DNA of 64,000 bases from Posidonia oceanica (lineage: Eukaryota; Streptophyta; Magnoliopsida; Alismatales; Posidoniaceae). The stretch lies in assembly GCA_037176725.1 (NCBI GenBank), contig JAZBRS010000020.1, positions 90,342,001 to 90,406,000 on the forward strand, read 5' to 3'. A program made the translations under genes and the position numbers. Of the stretch, positions 1 through 12,500 are shown piece by piece. Each line of letters opens with the position of its first letter. Positions within the stretch are counted from its first letter, which is position 1. Under the pieces are notes generated by a model, which saw only the letters and a program-made list of their open reading frames with translations, had not been told where the DNA came from and ran no database searches.

Positions 1-566
1 TGGTTCGTGCATGACCACCCTACTCCCCACCAACTCCCTCATCATCATCGTGTAGTCCGAGCGAACTAGACCAGTCACTGGACGTCCTGTCACTCGCAGC
101 TCGGTCAAGCAGACCATGTCTTCCAGCGACAAGACGAACTCACCGACCCGTGTCACGATGGAGCTAGTTCGGTAGTTATATCACTCAGTGACTGACTCCA
201 GGAGCATCGACTGGAGTGGAAAGTCAGGAATGGATAGGAAATGTCCAAACCCCATCTGTGCCAACCGGGCCTGCTGAAAAGGTGCCAGTAGCTGGTAACA
301 CCTCCGAACCTGCCCTAGTAACAGCACGTCACCGTCGGGGCCCGACTCAGCAAAAAAATTGGATAAATGGTCAAACAAGTGAGATGGAAAATTAGGTTAA
401 ACTGAAAATAATAAAAGATCAGTACCTACCCCTTCGACGCCAATGCAGTGATGGCAAACTTGGTGCGAGACGCATCCCTACGCGGACTTGACACCTGAAC
501 CTCGTCGCGAGGGATATAGGCCCGTGAGAAATCTGGAGGATCCATGTCACCACCCTCCGCTGCCTG
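1..566 (-). pseudogene. Plant-mobile-domain-like gene fragment, broken
   Basis: Read on the minus strand, 378 to 1 encodes a segment resembling the plant mobile domain (PMD, aminotransferase-like): QMGFGHFLSIPDF, then after a stop, GEFVLSLEDMVCLTEL and GRPV. In the family this order is a G-F core followed by 'GEMT-x-TLEDVA-LTGL' and 'G-x-PV'. An in-frame TGA at 181-183 interrupts it, where family members usually have a tryptophan; the frame then stays open to the left edge. Upstream, 428-546 encodes another open stretch starting MDPPDF in a different frame, possibly an earlier exon, with GGTAGGT after it. Element D is inserted upstream at 566/567. PMD genes occur both as host genes and inside Mu-like or gypsy elements, and this piece cannot tell which. 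The domain call rests on motif recognition only. Confidence 0.5.
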
Positions 567-3500
567 TGTAGTAATCATGAAATTCAGATCGTCCATGTAC
601 GACGCCAAAGCTCGCGTGCACCAATCAGAATTAGGTTCACTATGCGCAGTGGAATCCGAGGAAAGAAACTTGACTCGGAAACGCCGGCAAAAAGAAGAAA
701 AGGAAATGATAAGACAAATCAAAGTCACCACTAGGTCTATTGAGTTGGGAGACAAGGAAAACCAAGGGGAATGCATGAAAAGACATGCAAAATCAGATGC
801 AAAGAGATGCGATGCAATACAATGCCATGCTATGCTATGCTATGCTATGACTCGTGCCTATGATAAGGGCAATATGGTCACTGTGCGCCAAGAGACAGGG
901 TAAGGACTCCTATTACGTGTGGGGAAGGTGTTAGGCACCCCCGAGACACCCGAGAATTGGTGCTTCTTAGGCTTAACTCGCTCACATATGCCAAAAGATG
1001 CATGCCTAATGCCTAAATGCCTAATGCTGTGCTCTAAGTGCTGAAATGCATGCAGGGGAATTAAGCATGCAATCTATGTGCTCAGCAACGCCCTGGTTCG
1101 TAGAACTCCTAGGCAGTCAGCATCATTGCCCTAATGCAAATGCAAGCGATAAAACAAAAACAGTGATGAAAACAATGCAATGCAAGTGACATGCAAGGGA
1201 AAGCAATGCAGAGGCGGAAAACCATGCAAATGCAAGTGATATGCAGAGGAAAACCAAAGTGGGTGCGGAAAATGGTGCAATGCAGGCGATGTGCAAAAGA
1301 AAGCAAATGCAGGCACACAAAACGGTGCAATGCAAAAGAAAGCAAATGCAGGCACGTAAAATGATGCAAATGCAAGCGATATGCAAGGAAAACGAATGTG
1401 GGCGCGCAAAACGATGCAAAAGTGCAAGCGATATGCAAATAAAACAAAGCGGCACACAAAACGAGGCGAAATGCAAAAGAAAACAAGGCAGGCATGCAAA
1501 ACGATGCAAAAGTAGGAGAAAACAAGGTTGGCACGCAAAACGATGCAAATGCAAGCAACATGCGAAGAAAACAAATGCTGGTGCAGAAAACGATGCATGC
1601 AATACGAATGAGAAGGCAATGAATGCTATGCAGTGCTTCAGATGGGCTTATCTCGAGAATCTGGGGCTTGATCTGAGATAACTTTGGTTTGAATGAAAGA
1701 TCATTCAACCGGGAAGACCTGGACAGTTAGATCGTGAAGATCCAACGGTCCGATCAAAAGTTATTCAGAAAGCAAGTTAGATGGCTCAAGGGCCAGCAAA
1801 AGTGGGCTACATAGGGGTCTAAGTGCAAATTAGCCCCTAAGAGTGTGCAATGCAAGGTGTCTTACATGCTAGGAGACTAGCAATGCCTAAATGAATGCAT
1901 GGGAGCTATATGCAATGCCAAGGGGATGCCATGCATGCAAATGCAGGGACTTATGTGCAATTTTGGAAAACTATAGGGTCTTATGTGCAATTTTAGAAAA
2001 CTACAGGGTTTAAATGCAATGCAAGGCTAGAAATGCAAATGCATGCAGCATGGGGACCTATATGCAATGCAAGAAAGCATGCCAGATGCTGTGCAATGCA
2101 ATGGCAAAGATTAAAGCCTGCAATAGTTAAGATATGCAATGCAAATGACTGTTGTACATGCTTGCAATGCAACATGGCAGCAAAATGATGCTAAAATGTA
2201 AAGATTAATGCATGTTGGGCTTATATGCAAATGCAGGAGGCAGATGCAATGCTAATGAAGCTAAAACATGGCATTTAATGGCTTCTAGATGCATGCGAGA
2301 CCTATGTGCAATTAATACTTAATGCAGGATTAACAGGCAATGCCGGGTTAGTTTAAAAATGCAATTAAAAGACATCTAGATGCAGGCAAGTCCTTAATGC
2401 AGTTAAATGAAGTGCGAAATCAGCATGCAATGCAATGTAGTTTAAAAGAATGCAATTAAAGGGCTTCTAAAGGCAGGAAGGACCTTAATGCAATTTTTAA
2501 AACATGCTGGGCTTTATTGCAATGTAATAAGGTTAACACTTGCATTTAAATCACAGTTTATAGCAAAACAGGACCTAAATGCAAATATTAAAACTCTAGG
2601 GACTTATTTACAATGCAATAAGGCAAGAAAATCTCATTAAAACAACATGTAAACATGTTACAGGACTTAAATGCAATTTTCAGAACATGCAAAGCTTTTC
2701 AGTAATGCAATAAAGTCAAAAATGCATGTTAAATGAATGCTTAATTGATGCAAGACTAAGATGCAATTTAATTAAAAGCTAGGGATGCAAATGTAATGTA
2801 ACAAAACAAAATCAGAGATGTCATGCATGCTGTGATTTATTTAGGACCTAAATGCAAATAAATTAGAGAATGGGGATACAGATGCAATACAGTAAGGTAA
2901 AATCCTAAATTAAATGCATGCTGTGATTTATTTTAGGACTTAAGTGCAAATAAAGTAAAATAGTGGGCTTAGATGCAATGCAACAAAGTTAAAATGCTGA
3001 TTTAAATGATTTTAATTGATGCAAGACCTAAATGCAAGCATAAAATAAACATGAGGTCCTAAATGCAATGTACGCAAATAAATTTAAATTACTTAAGCTA
3101 TAGAGGGACTGAAATGCAAATAAAATAACATGCAGTACTTTATTTTAATGCAGTATAGTTTAAATGCGGATTTAAATGAAATGCAATTGATGCAAGGACC
3201 TAGATGCAAACATAAATAAACCTAGGGACCTAAGTACAATGCATGCATTAACAGGAAAATAAAATGATGATTTTAACCAGTTATAGTGCTACAGTGTCAC
3301 CCAACACTGCAGCACCACAACTGGAGAAGAAAGGGGAGGAGGCGGCGGTCCGGTAGGCGGCAGGCCTGGCCGAGGGTCTAGGAAGCTACAGGCGGTGTAA
3401 GGGAGCATGGTGATGGTCTCGGCGGCGTAGGAGGGTGTTGGTGCTGCTCTGCCGACGTCAGTGGAATTTTTGCAGAGGTGGCCGGCGTCGGAATGGGTGC

Positions 3501-5604
3501 TAGAGGCTGCGGCAGGCGGCAAGCGGCATGGGGCTGAACTGCTGGAGCTCCGGCGGAGCTCTAGGAGTGATCTGGAGGAGCGGAGCTGCCCGAGAGCGCG
3601 ACAGAGTTGCAGAGGCTTACCGGAGAAGAAGCACTGTTGCGCGGCAGTTCTGGAGTGCTGCGACTGCAGCGAAGGTGCTAGAGAGCACGAGGGCGACGGT
3701 GTGGAGGTACAGGAGGTGCGGGAGGCTCGGTGCGGTGGCTAGAGGTGTTGCTGCGCCTCTGCAAATTCTGTAGAGGTGTCTTGTGTGCTACGAGGCAGAG
3801 GAGGCTGCTGCTGCTGCTGCGGGCAACGCCAGAGGCACGAGGAGACCACGGCAGACGTGTCCGAGGCACGTGCGACACGGGGGAGGCTGCAGAGCTGCCG
3901 GCCGGTCTCTACAACTTTTGCAGAGAATGCCGGCGGAGCTCGGCGGTAGAGGAGGGGCGCTGCTACTGCGGCAAGGTGCCAAAGCAAACCGCGGAGGGGA
4001 GGAGGAGCTGCCGGGTGGCAGCGGAGGGACAACGACGGCCTGGAGCACCGACCTAGCGTCGACAGGGGCCTGCTCTCACCGTGGAAGATAGAGCCCACGA
4101 CGGAGCTCGAAAAGCAGGATAAAGCAGTAAATGCGGAATTTTAAAGCTAGAAAGCATCAGAGGCATGCATGGAATTTAAAAACACACTCAGTTACTTGCG
4201 TGGGAGGCTGAGACGAGCTGACGACCTCGGTGGGTTGCGGCTGTCCGACGAGTGGTCGTAGAGGTGAACGGAGGGTCGTGCGAGCTGCGAAGAGGTGCAG
4301 GCGATTTTTTTGGGTGGTCTGCGGGAAATTTGAATTCCCAGGTGCTCTGTGGCTCTCTCCAGCTTCTCACACGTGCTTTGGGATCGTGGGAGGCTGGTGA
4401 GTGAGGTGGGGGTGAGCTGGGGTGCATGCGGTGCGTTGTGCGATGGGTTGCAGTGGGTGCATGCGGTGAGGGAATTTGGGTGTAGTGGGTTTGCTGGGGA
4501 ATGCTGGGCAATCTTGGGGGGTTCGGGATGCTCTCTGGAGTGCGTTCTGATCTCTGGAATGTGGGTGAGGTGACGAGAGGCATAGGAGGCAGTGAGGGGG
4601 TAAGGGCAATGCATGGGGCAGTGGGAATTGGCTGAGGTGAAGGGCTGCAGAGGGCTGACCGTGAGAGCACGATCGGTGGGCTGCTTTCAGTGGGAGTAAG
4701 TGGCAATGGGAAGGTGAGTAAGTGGTCGGATAAGGTGAAGAGAAAGGAGGTGGCGGATAAGGTGAAAGCTGTAGTGCGGAGGAGAGGAAAAAAAAAATTT
4801 GCAGAGGAGGGGGCAGGTGGAGAAGAAGGCACAAGCAGGCTAGGCCTGTGGGGGGAAAAGGAAGGAAAGAAGAAAAAAACAGGTTTGGGCCAGGCCTGGT
4901 CCATAGGAGGAAAAAAGAAAATCAGAAAAAGAAAGAAAAGAAAGAAAGGAAGAAAGGAGGGAGGAGGAAGAAGGAGAAATGGAAGGGGAGGAAAAAGAGG
5001 GAAAAAGCAATGGGCTGGGCCCAAGAAAAGATGAAAAAGAAGGGGGAGAGTTGGCTATTGGGTTGGGTTGAGGAGAAGTGGGAAAAAGAAAGGAAAGAAA
5101 GAAAGAAAGAAGGAAAGAAAGGGGGAAAGAAGGAAAGAGGGAAGGAAAGAAATAGAGAAAGAAAGAAAAAAGGGGGGAATAAAATAAAATAAAATAAAAA
5201 TAAAATAGAAGGAAGAAAGGAGAAGAAGAAAGGAGGAGCAGGAGTGGGCTGGGCCTATTGGGCCCGTGGAAAGCAAGAAAAGAAGGAAGAAAGAGATGAA
5301 AAGAAAAAGAAAGAGAGAGAGGATAAAGAGGAGAGAGAAGGAGAAAGAAAAGGATAATCAGAAAAGAAAGAAAGAGAAAAGCTTGGGCTTGGGCATGCAT
5401 GGGAGTGTCCTATGCTAACCTAGGGTTTACATGCTGACCTAGGGTTCAGGAGATGCTATCCTAGAGCTTTTCTAGGATTTATGGGGAGATTTACCTAGAG
5501 TTTTTCTAGGGTTTTGGTGAGTGCAAACCTAGAGTTCTTCTAGGATTTAAAAAGGGGTTTCAAAGAGGACCACCAATTTGGCATGTCAAATTGGGGTGTC
5601 TACA
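567..5604 (-). repeat. Element D 3' LTR (5.0 kb)
   Basis: In sense orientation the LTR begins TGTAGACACCCCAATTTGAC (5604 leftwards) and ends ...GATTACTACA at 567. It has the same internal order as the LTRs of A-C: a purine/pyrimidine-skewed block (about 4690-5395, purine on the plus strand), a GC-rich island (about 3290-4640), a long tract rich in TGCAAT/ATGCAAAT (about 1820-3280), a minisatellite (about 1205-1620), then a conserved terminal segment with the GGTGTTAGGCACCCCC block near 927-942. Long open frames inside it are compositional and carry no recognisable domain. The conserved splice-donor-like site of the other LTRs is damaged here (near 1650). Confidence 0.8.
1205..1620 (-). repeat. 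LTR minisatellite of element D
   Basis: Degenerate tandem units built on AAAACGATGCAAATGCAAGC and GGCACGCAAAACGATGCAAA on the plus strand, spaced roughly 30-60 bases. It occupies the same place as the better-preserved arrays in the LTRs of A, B and C. Long open frames on both strands here, rich in Cys, Phe, His or Lys, are translations of the repeat and not genes. Confidence 0.7.
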
Positions 5605-5620
5605 GATGCGCCTCCCTGAG
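5605..5620 (-). promoter_or_regulatory. Polypurine tract of element D
   Basis: The sense strand reads CTCAGGGAGGCGCATC immediately before the LTR start TGTAGACACC. Elements A and B have AGGGAGGGGCATC at the same place, so this is the plus-strand primer site of reverse transcription, with one base changed from the A/B form. Confidence 0.7.
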
Positions 5621-5854
5621 CGAGGATAAGCGGAGCGAGACCGTGGCTCTAGGTTGACAAAGACACCCCACCCAACGCCGGAGAGAGCCAGGGGTTGCTG
5701 TAGGCATGAGTCATTTATCCGACGGATACACTGGAAATCATGACCCGTTGCTAGGGTGCGAATGCAGATGCAGTGCTGGAATGGTGCTGATACGAATGCT
5801 GATGCAATGCAGATGCGAATGCCGGTGCAATGCGGATGCCATGCTGATGCAATG

Positions 5855-6190
5855 CTGATGTTGAACCAAAAAATGCACCAATGCATGATGGGATGCGATG
5901 CTGATGCATGGCTAATGCAAATGCTGATGCAATGCCGATGTAATGCTGATGTTGAACCAAAAATGCACCAAAGCATGATGCTATGCATGAAGGGATGCGG
6001 TGCTGATGCATGGCTGATGCAAATGCTGATGCAATGCCGATGTAATGCTGATGTTGAACCAAAAGTGCACCAATGCATGATGCTATGCATGAAGGGATGC
6101 GGTGCTGATGCATGGCTGATGCAAATGCTGATGCAATGCCGATGTAATGCTGATGTTGAACCAAAAAATGCACCAATGCATGTGCAGATA
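5855..6190 (-). repeat. 102-bp tandem repeat in the 3' region of D
   Basis: The landmark TTGAACCAAAA recurs at about 5861, 5952, 6054 and 6156, giving periods of 91, 102 and 102 bases. Units are rich in GATGC and AATGC. Tandem repeats in the 3' untranslated region are known for Tat-lineage elements. Around it, 5605-5854 and 6191-6370 hold more irregular GATGC-rich sequence and no gene. Confidence 0.8.
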
Positions 6191-6379
6191 TTATAAGAGG
6201 AAGTGTCGTGCCGATGCATGGTGATGCGAAGTGATGCTAATGTAGCTATCTAGCATGGGGCGCCGATGCAGTGCAGTGTGATGCGTGCTGATGCGGTGCA
6301 ATGCAAAGAAAGCAGAAAAGGTTGCGATGCAATGCGACAAGTTGGCGGCTAGTCCAAACTTGCGTAAAAGCGGCTCTAG

Positions 6380-8280
6380 ACAAGACTAACGTGCTTGTCA
6401 CCCGCGACGCCAGACATGTTGACGGATGTCATCCAAGCAGTTAGGGTTGCCAGCCTGAGAGAAGGGGGCACGACACCAAAGACAGCGAACGAAACGCCAC
6501 CGGTATCGGGAAAGGACGCCTGACATTTGACGGTTGTCGACCGAGCAGTTAGGGCTGCAGCCCAGAAAAGCAAAGGGGTTTTGACAATTTGACGGGTGTC
6601 AACCGAGCAGTTAGGGCTACCAGCCTGCAAGGGAATAGATGCAGCTTGTCCTCGCCCGAGGAAACAAGCAAGCGACCAAAGCCACGCAAAAAGGGGGCAG
6701 GATTCCCAGATTGTGTGGGAGGAGAGACATCTCTTCCGGCCGAACTGGACGGCAAGCAAGAAAGGAAGAAGGAGGAGGGCAAGCAGGGGCATCATCTGCA
6801 CGAAGCGAAGCCACACAAGGGCTGATCCTCGCACGAAGATATAGCGAAGGACTCCGAGCATACGGGGTCTTGAGAAGAGCTTGTCCTCGCCTGGGGAAGC
6901 AAGCGCGGTTTCCGTGCAGACAGAGCCGGAAAAGGCTTGTCCACGCCTGAGGAAGCAAGCGGGGGATTCTACATGGACGGAATCCAAGGGGGGCTTGTCC
7001 TCGCCTGAGGAAGCAAGTGGAGCCTATTCCTCGCTCGAGGAAACAGACAGGGGACTTCGTCCGTACGGAGCGAAGTCGCCAAAGGGGCTCGTCCTCGGCC
7101 AGGGAAGCGAGCAGGCCTGATCCTCGCCCGAGGAAATAGGGGGGCCTCATCCACACAGAGCGAAGCTGCAGGGGGCTTGTCCTCACACGAGGAAGCAAGC
7201 AGGTGGGACTCCGTCCCCACAGAGTGGAGTCACGCAGAAGGAAAGAAGAAAGAGGCCTGTCCTCGCCCGAGGAAGCAAGCAGGCGGGACCTCGTACCACA
7301 CGGAGCGGAGTCACGTGAAAAGAAAAAAGGCCTGTCCTCGCCCGAGGAAGCAAGCAAGCAGGACTCCGTACCGCACGGAGCGGAGTCATGTGGAAGAAAA
7401 GAAGAAAGAGGCTTGTCCTTGATCGAGGAAGCAAGCAGGCGGGACCCTGTACCGCACGGAGCAGAGTTGCGCGAAAAGGAAAAAAGGCTTGTCCTCACCC
7501 AAGGAAGCAAGCAGGAGGGGAAGAGAAAAGAGGCTTGTCCTCGCCCGAGGAAGCAAGCAGGCAGGACCCCGTCTGCATGGAGTGGAGTTTCGCGAAAAGA
7601 AAAAGGAGGCTTGTCCTCGCCCGAGGAAGCAAGTAAGAGAGGAAGGCAGGACTCCAAGAACGCGCGAGGGGAGAGAGGCACTTCCCCTAGCCGATCTGGA
7701 AGGCAAGCGAGGGAGAAAGAAATGGGGAGGGCAAACGGGGGCATCGTCTGCACGGAGCAAAGCCACGCAAGGGCTGATCCTCGAACGAGGATATAGGGAA
7801 GGACTCCGAGCATACGGGGTCCCGAGAAGAGGTTGTCCTCGCCCGAGGAAGCAAGCACGGGACTTCGTCTGCACAGAGTGAAGTCGCCGAAGGGGGCTTG
7901 TCCTCGCACGAGGAAGCAAGCGGGACACGCATACGATTGTCCTCAGCCGAGGAACAAGTGGGCCTGATCCTTGCCCGAAGAAAACAGGGAACTCCATCCG
8001 CATAGAGCTGCACTGGTGCTTGTCCTCACCCGTGGAAGCAAGCGGGGCTGATCCTCACACGAGGAAACAGACAGGGGCTCTATCCGCACAGAGCCTAGCA
8101 AAGGCTTGTTCTCGCCTGAGGAAGCAAGCGGGCCTGACCTTGGATGAGGAAACGGGCAGAGGACTTCGTCCGCATGGAGTGAAGTCACGCAAAGAGAAAG
8201 GAAGGGGGAAGGGGAGTGATACCAGAGGGCTGCTAAAAAAAGATGCCCCTGGTATCAAGAATGATACCAGGCGATAGCCG
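6380..8280 (-). repeat. Hairpin-module array of element D
   Basis: About two dozen short inverted repeats lie in tandem. One module reads, on the plus strand, CTTG-TCCTCG-CC-CGAGGA-AG-CAAG (for example around 7257-7282, 7334-7359 and 7536-7561). Another pairs GACTCCG with CGGAGTC or GACTTCG with CGAAGTC around a short G/C-rich loop (for example near 7049-7076, 7207-7232 and 7369-7387). At the right end (8244-8270) CCTGGTATCA-AGAA-TGATACCAGG is a perfect 10-bp-arm inverted repeat. Long open frames through this array on both strands are products of the repeats. No gene is recognised. Confidence 0.8.
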
Positions 8281-8691
8281 AAGCATCCCTGGCATCGAGA
8301 AAGCGAAGAAATGCAGACAAAACTGACATGTTTGCCAAATGAGTAGTTAGGGATACCAACCCGTAGTGATCTGGGCAAAAGCGCTGCAGCGTTGCTTGCA
8401 TGACAGCATGGGTCTGCAGAGGTTCTTGCATGCATGTTGATTGCAGGGGGGCTTTGCTACAGCTCCCTTGCTGAGAGTCCTGGTTGCACGTTGTTAACTC
8501 TTTGAAGTGCTTGGTGCGTGTCCTGCAGCATCCTAGTAGGAACAAATATGCATAAGGCAGGGCATGCAACAAACAAATGGCGTGAAATGTCTTTGTATTG
8601 AGTGAATCTCTGGTTACACGCCTATGTTAGGTAAAAAAAATTACAGCATGATTCAAAAAGAACTGAACAAGCAAGCAACCGAACGGATGCT

Positions 8692-9592
8692 CTAACTGGT
8701 TCGAGCCTTCTTTGCTTTCCTAGAGTCAGGGAACTGGGGGGCACCAGGCAGGATCTCATTGATAGGCTAGAGTCCCTGCACCTCAGTTACATACTCAGGA
8801 GTGCATCCTGAGCCTTTTGCCGCTGCTATGTCTGTTGACTGTACTCTGTGTTGCATTAGATCTGCTAACTTTGCTGTTGCGGCTTTTGAACTGAGCGGAT
8901 AGGGCCGCAGGAGCCTAGGCACTATGCTATCAATAAAAACGCCTTGACAAAGGCCAAACTACTTCATGACCCGGATGGGGTGGTATTCCACGCCTCTGGT
9001 GAATCCTGGCAGCACCACAAGTCGCATGTCGTGGGTGCTAAAGAAGAATATGAATGGCTCAGCTGCAGATGGGATGATACACCAAGTTACTGCAACATCC
9101 GTCAACTCAGACAACTTCTTGTATTCTTTCGGGACGCTCTTGATGGTCCTTGCATGGCCACTACTGTAGTATGCTTCGAATGCTTGCTTCTGGGGGCGCA
9201 GGATGTCTATCTCCAGATGTGTAGCTAGCCAGACCTGCACTAGAGCTCTGCAGCCATGAAAGTGGCGGCAGCTATGCGAGACGCGGTCCAACCTGCGATA
9301 GGTCTCTACTAGGACGACTGGTGCTAGGTCGATCTGCCGAGTCACCACAGCAAGTGCAATCTCGGCAATCTCGATTGCAACTGTCGTTCGGGCATGTGTG
9401 AAGATGAGCTTGCCTAGAAAACGGGTGACAAAGCCTTGGAGCCATAGCTTGTCTCCCAATGCAATGCGCTTCTTGGAGACTTCCTCGAAGTAGCTTAGGC
9501 GAAGCATAGGCACAGGCCCATCGATGCTGACTAGTCTTTGCTGGCAGGCTTCCACAGAGAGTCCAGTTAGCTACTTCAAGATAGCGACATAG
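8692..9592 (-). pseudogene. Accessory ORF of element D, C-terminal two thirds (DUF7745/PMD-like)
   Basis: The minus strand encodes a protein closely matching the accessory ORFs of B (58772-59974) and C. Shared blocks include CQQRL, FVTRFLGKLIF, TVAIEIAEIALAVVTRQIDL, CRHFHGC, SGHARTIKSVP, CIIPSAAEPF and RLVVLPGF. It ends at the TAG at 8692-8694. Element C split it around residue 102 (B numbering), and the N-terminal part lies outside the window. Stops interrupt it just after the junction and at 8767-8769, where B has tryptophan. The region 8300-8691 to its left is a 3' flank with no gene. Function is unknown. In all three elements it lies in sense, 3' of pol. Confidence 0.65.
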
Positions 9593-12500
9593 TGTAGTAA
9601 CCCTGGTGTTCAGATCGTCTAGGCATACTGCCAAAGCTCGCATGCACCGATCAGAATCAGGTTCACTATTAGCGGCTGTGTCCGAGAAGGAAGACTTAAC
9701 TCGAAAACACTTAAAAAGGGAAAAAAGGAAAGAAAAGAAGAAGATAAGACAAATCAGAGTCGCCACCGTGTCTATTAAGTTGGGAGACAAGGAAAATCGG
9801 GGAAATACATGAATAATCACGGAAAACCAAGCAAAAGATGCAACGCAAAGCAATACAAAAGAAAAGGGATGCATTGAGATGCAAATGATGTGACTTGTGC
9901 CTAGAATAAGGGCAATATGGTCATCGCGGGCCAAGAGAAAGGGCAAGGACTCCTGTTATGTGCAGGGAAGGTGTTAGGCACCCCCGACACGCCCGAGAAT
10001 CGGTCTTTCTAGGCTTACGCTTGCATACGCAGGGAAATGCAGACTTTGAATGTCTAAGTGCCATGAATGCCTATTTAGATGCTCATAGGTGTGCTCTAAG
10101 TGATGGAATGCATGCAAGGAATTAAACGTGCTATCTAAGTGCTCAGCAATGATGTTTGTGTTCCGAATCGGGTGAACCCTGGTCCGTGAGAACTCCAGGC
10201 AGTAAGCATCACTGTCCTATATGCAAATGCAGGCGATAAAACAAAACATCGGTAAAACCAGACAATGTAGGCAACATGCAAGATAAAACATCGTTAAACA
10301 TGTAAAACGGTGCGAGAAACGAAGGTCGGCATGCAAAACGGTGCAAGAAACAAAGCAGACACGCAAAATGGTGTAAAAAACAAAGCAGGCACGCAAAATG
10401 GTGCCAAAACAAGGTGGGCACGCAAAACGGTGCCAAAAACAAAGTCGGTAGGCAAAACGGTGCAAAAAACAAAGCAGACATGCAAAACGGTGCAAGAAAC
10501 AAAGCAGGCACGTAAAACGGTGCAAGAAACAAAGTCGGCACGCAAAACAGTGTAAGAAACAAAGTCGACACGTAAAACGGTGCAAGGAACAAAGCAGGCA
10601 TGCAAAACGGTGCAAGAAACAAAGTGGGCATGCAAAACAGTGCAAGAAACAAAGCGAAACAAAACGTCGTAAAAGCCATGCAATGCAGATGTAAAAACAT
10701 GCAAAAGGGGAAGAGCAAGACAAGTAAGGAGAGACAAGCGGTGTAAGTGTGAAAACATATGCTACTTGAGGACCACACAATGCAGGTGTAAAGACCTACA
10801 AGGGAGAAAGAGAGCAAGTAGAGGGATCACCACTGTCCTATGACTGTTTCCCACTAAACCATCCCACAATGTGTCTCGCACGCTGCCAAAAGCTCGCGAT
10901 GCAATCGGATCGTGGAAAAGGGGGTAGAAGGTCGCAATCAGTTAGTGAAGCTAAGGAGAACTCAACCCAAAACACTAAGAGTACGCGAAAAGAGGGAGTA
11001 GAGTGGATAGACAAGAAGAGTAAATCGTAATCTACATGCTCGGAAAGCGCGATGTAAAAACAATGCATGCAATGCAAATGATGTGCAATAAGGATGCTAT
11101 GTAGGAGTTCAGAAAGACTTACCTTGGAGATCTGAGGCCTGATCAGAGATGAGCTTGGTCAGGATTGAAGTCCGCTCCACTAGGGTGGTCCAGGTAACTT
11201 GGTTGCAAAGATCCAGCAGTCTGATCGGAAGATATCCAGGCTTGAAGGCAGAAGGCCCAAGGGCCAGGGGAGAAGAAGGGATCTAAGTGTAAAGAGGTCC
11301 TAGGGGTGTGCAGAACAGGTCCTCCCACATACATGGGAGCTAAAAGTGCTTAAAAGTGTGCAAAAATGCTAAGTGCAGTGATGCATGGGTGCAAGGCATG
11401 CAAAAATGCAAAAAAGGACCTAAGTGTGATGATTTTGAAAAGTTAAGGACCTATATGCAATGTTTTTGAAAAGTTAGGGACCTATATGCAATGATTTTGA
11501 AAAGTTAGGGGCCTATATGCAATGTTTTTGAAAATCTAAGGGTCTGGATGCAAATAAAATAAAATGTAGGGTCTGAAATGCAATTTAATATGGTAAAGAT
11601 GCAATTAAATGATTTTTCTAAACATGCAGAGGACTAAAATGCAATTTAAAAATATGCAGATGCTAAAATGCAATATAATATGGAAAAAATGCAATTAAAT
11701 GATTTGTGAATGCAAACAGTGGACTAAAATGCAATTTAAAATCATGCAGGGGCCAGAATGTAATTTAATATGGTAAAATATGCAATTAAATGATTTTTCT
11801 AAACATGTAGAGGGCTAAAATGCAATTTAAAATCATGCAGGGGCCAAAATGCAATTTAGTATGGAAAAATGCAATTAAATGATGTTGTGCATGCATGCAG
11901 AGGACTAAATAGCAAAAATAAAATAAAGCAGGATAAAAGTGCAATGCAATAAGGAAAATATAAAATTAAATGAATTTAACAACTAAACAGAGGACTGATT
12001 TGCAAATAGAATAAATAGAGGGATTAAAGAGCAATGCAATAAGGTAAAAGCAGATATTTAAATGACATTTAACAACCATATGACTTAGATGCAAAATAAA
12101 ATAATTGCTGGACTAGAAAATAAAAAACAAAAAAGTATTTGAACTAAAGCAGGATCAACATGCAAATAAAATAAATGACTGGACTGGAACTAAATAAAAC
12201 TAAAAAAGCTGTAACTGCAGAGGACTAACATGTAATAAAAATAACAGGCAGGGCTAAAAATAAAAGAAAACTAAAGTTTTTTAACTACAGCTGGACTAAC
12301 ATGCAAATAAAGGAAAGTACAGATTTTTTATGCAATTTCATATGGTTTTTATTCAGAATTAAATGAATCTTAAACGATGGCAGAACTGGAAAGCAAATAA
12401 ATAAAACAGCAAGGTAGAAATGCAATTTCATGGTAAAATTCATAAGTTAAGGAAAAAATAAAAGCAAAGCAAACAAGTGGCATTATTTAAATCTAAACAC

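Larger units (their letters stand above)
567..9592 (-). mobile_element. Element D: 3' part of a giant Tat/Ogre-like LTR retrotransposon
   Basis: The oldest element of the nest, lying on the minus strand. Visible from right to left are the end of its accessory ORF (9592-8692), a hairpin and repeat-rich 3' region (8691-5605), the polypurine tract and a complete 3' LTR (5604-567). The rest of D lies to the right of element C, outside the window. The bases next to the LTR at 562-566 are GCCTG, the presumed target duplication, which cannot be confirmed without the other end. Element C interrupts it at 9592/9593. Confidence 0.8.

Noticed and set aside
1109..1708. Long Cys/Phe/His-rich open frames on both strands in the LTR minisatellites (also 10209-10817, 21693-22633, 34466-35466, 45693-46485)
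   Set aside because: The repeat period is close to a multiple of three, so all frames stay open; no domain, start context or conservation as protein.
4188..5400. Lys/Arg/Glu-rich or Ser/Phe-rich open frames in purine/pyrimidine blocks
   Set aside because: Low-complexity sequence; equivalent blocks occur in every LTR without conserved reading frames.
6376..8013. Overlapping open frames of up to 430 codons in element D
   Set aside because: Lie on the GC-rich hairpin array with open frames on both strands; no recognisable domain.
9272..9946. Open frame crossing the C/D junction on the minus strand (also 35785-36570 crossing the A/C junction)
   Set aside because: Fusions created by insertion; only the accessory-ORF part is real.
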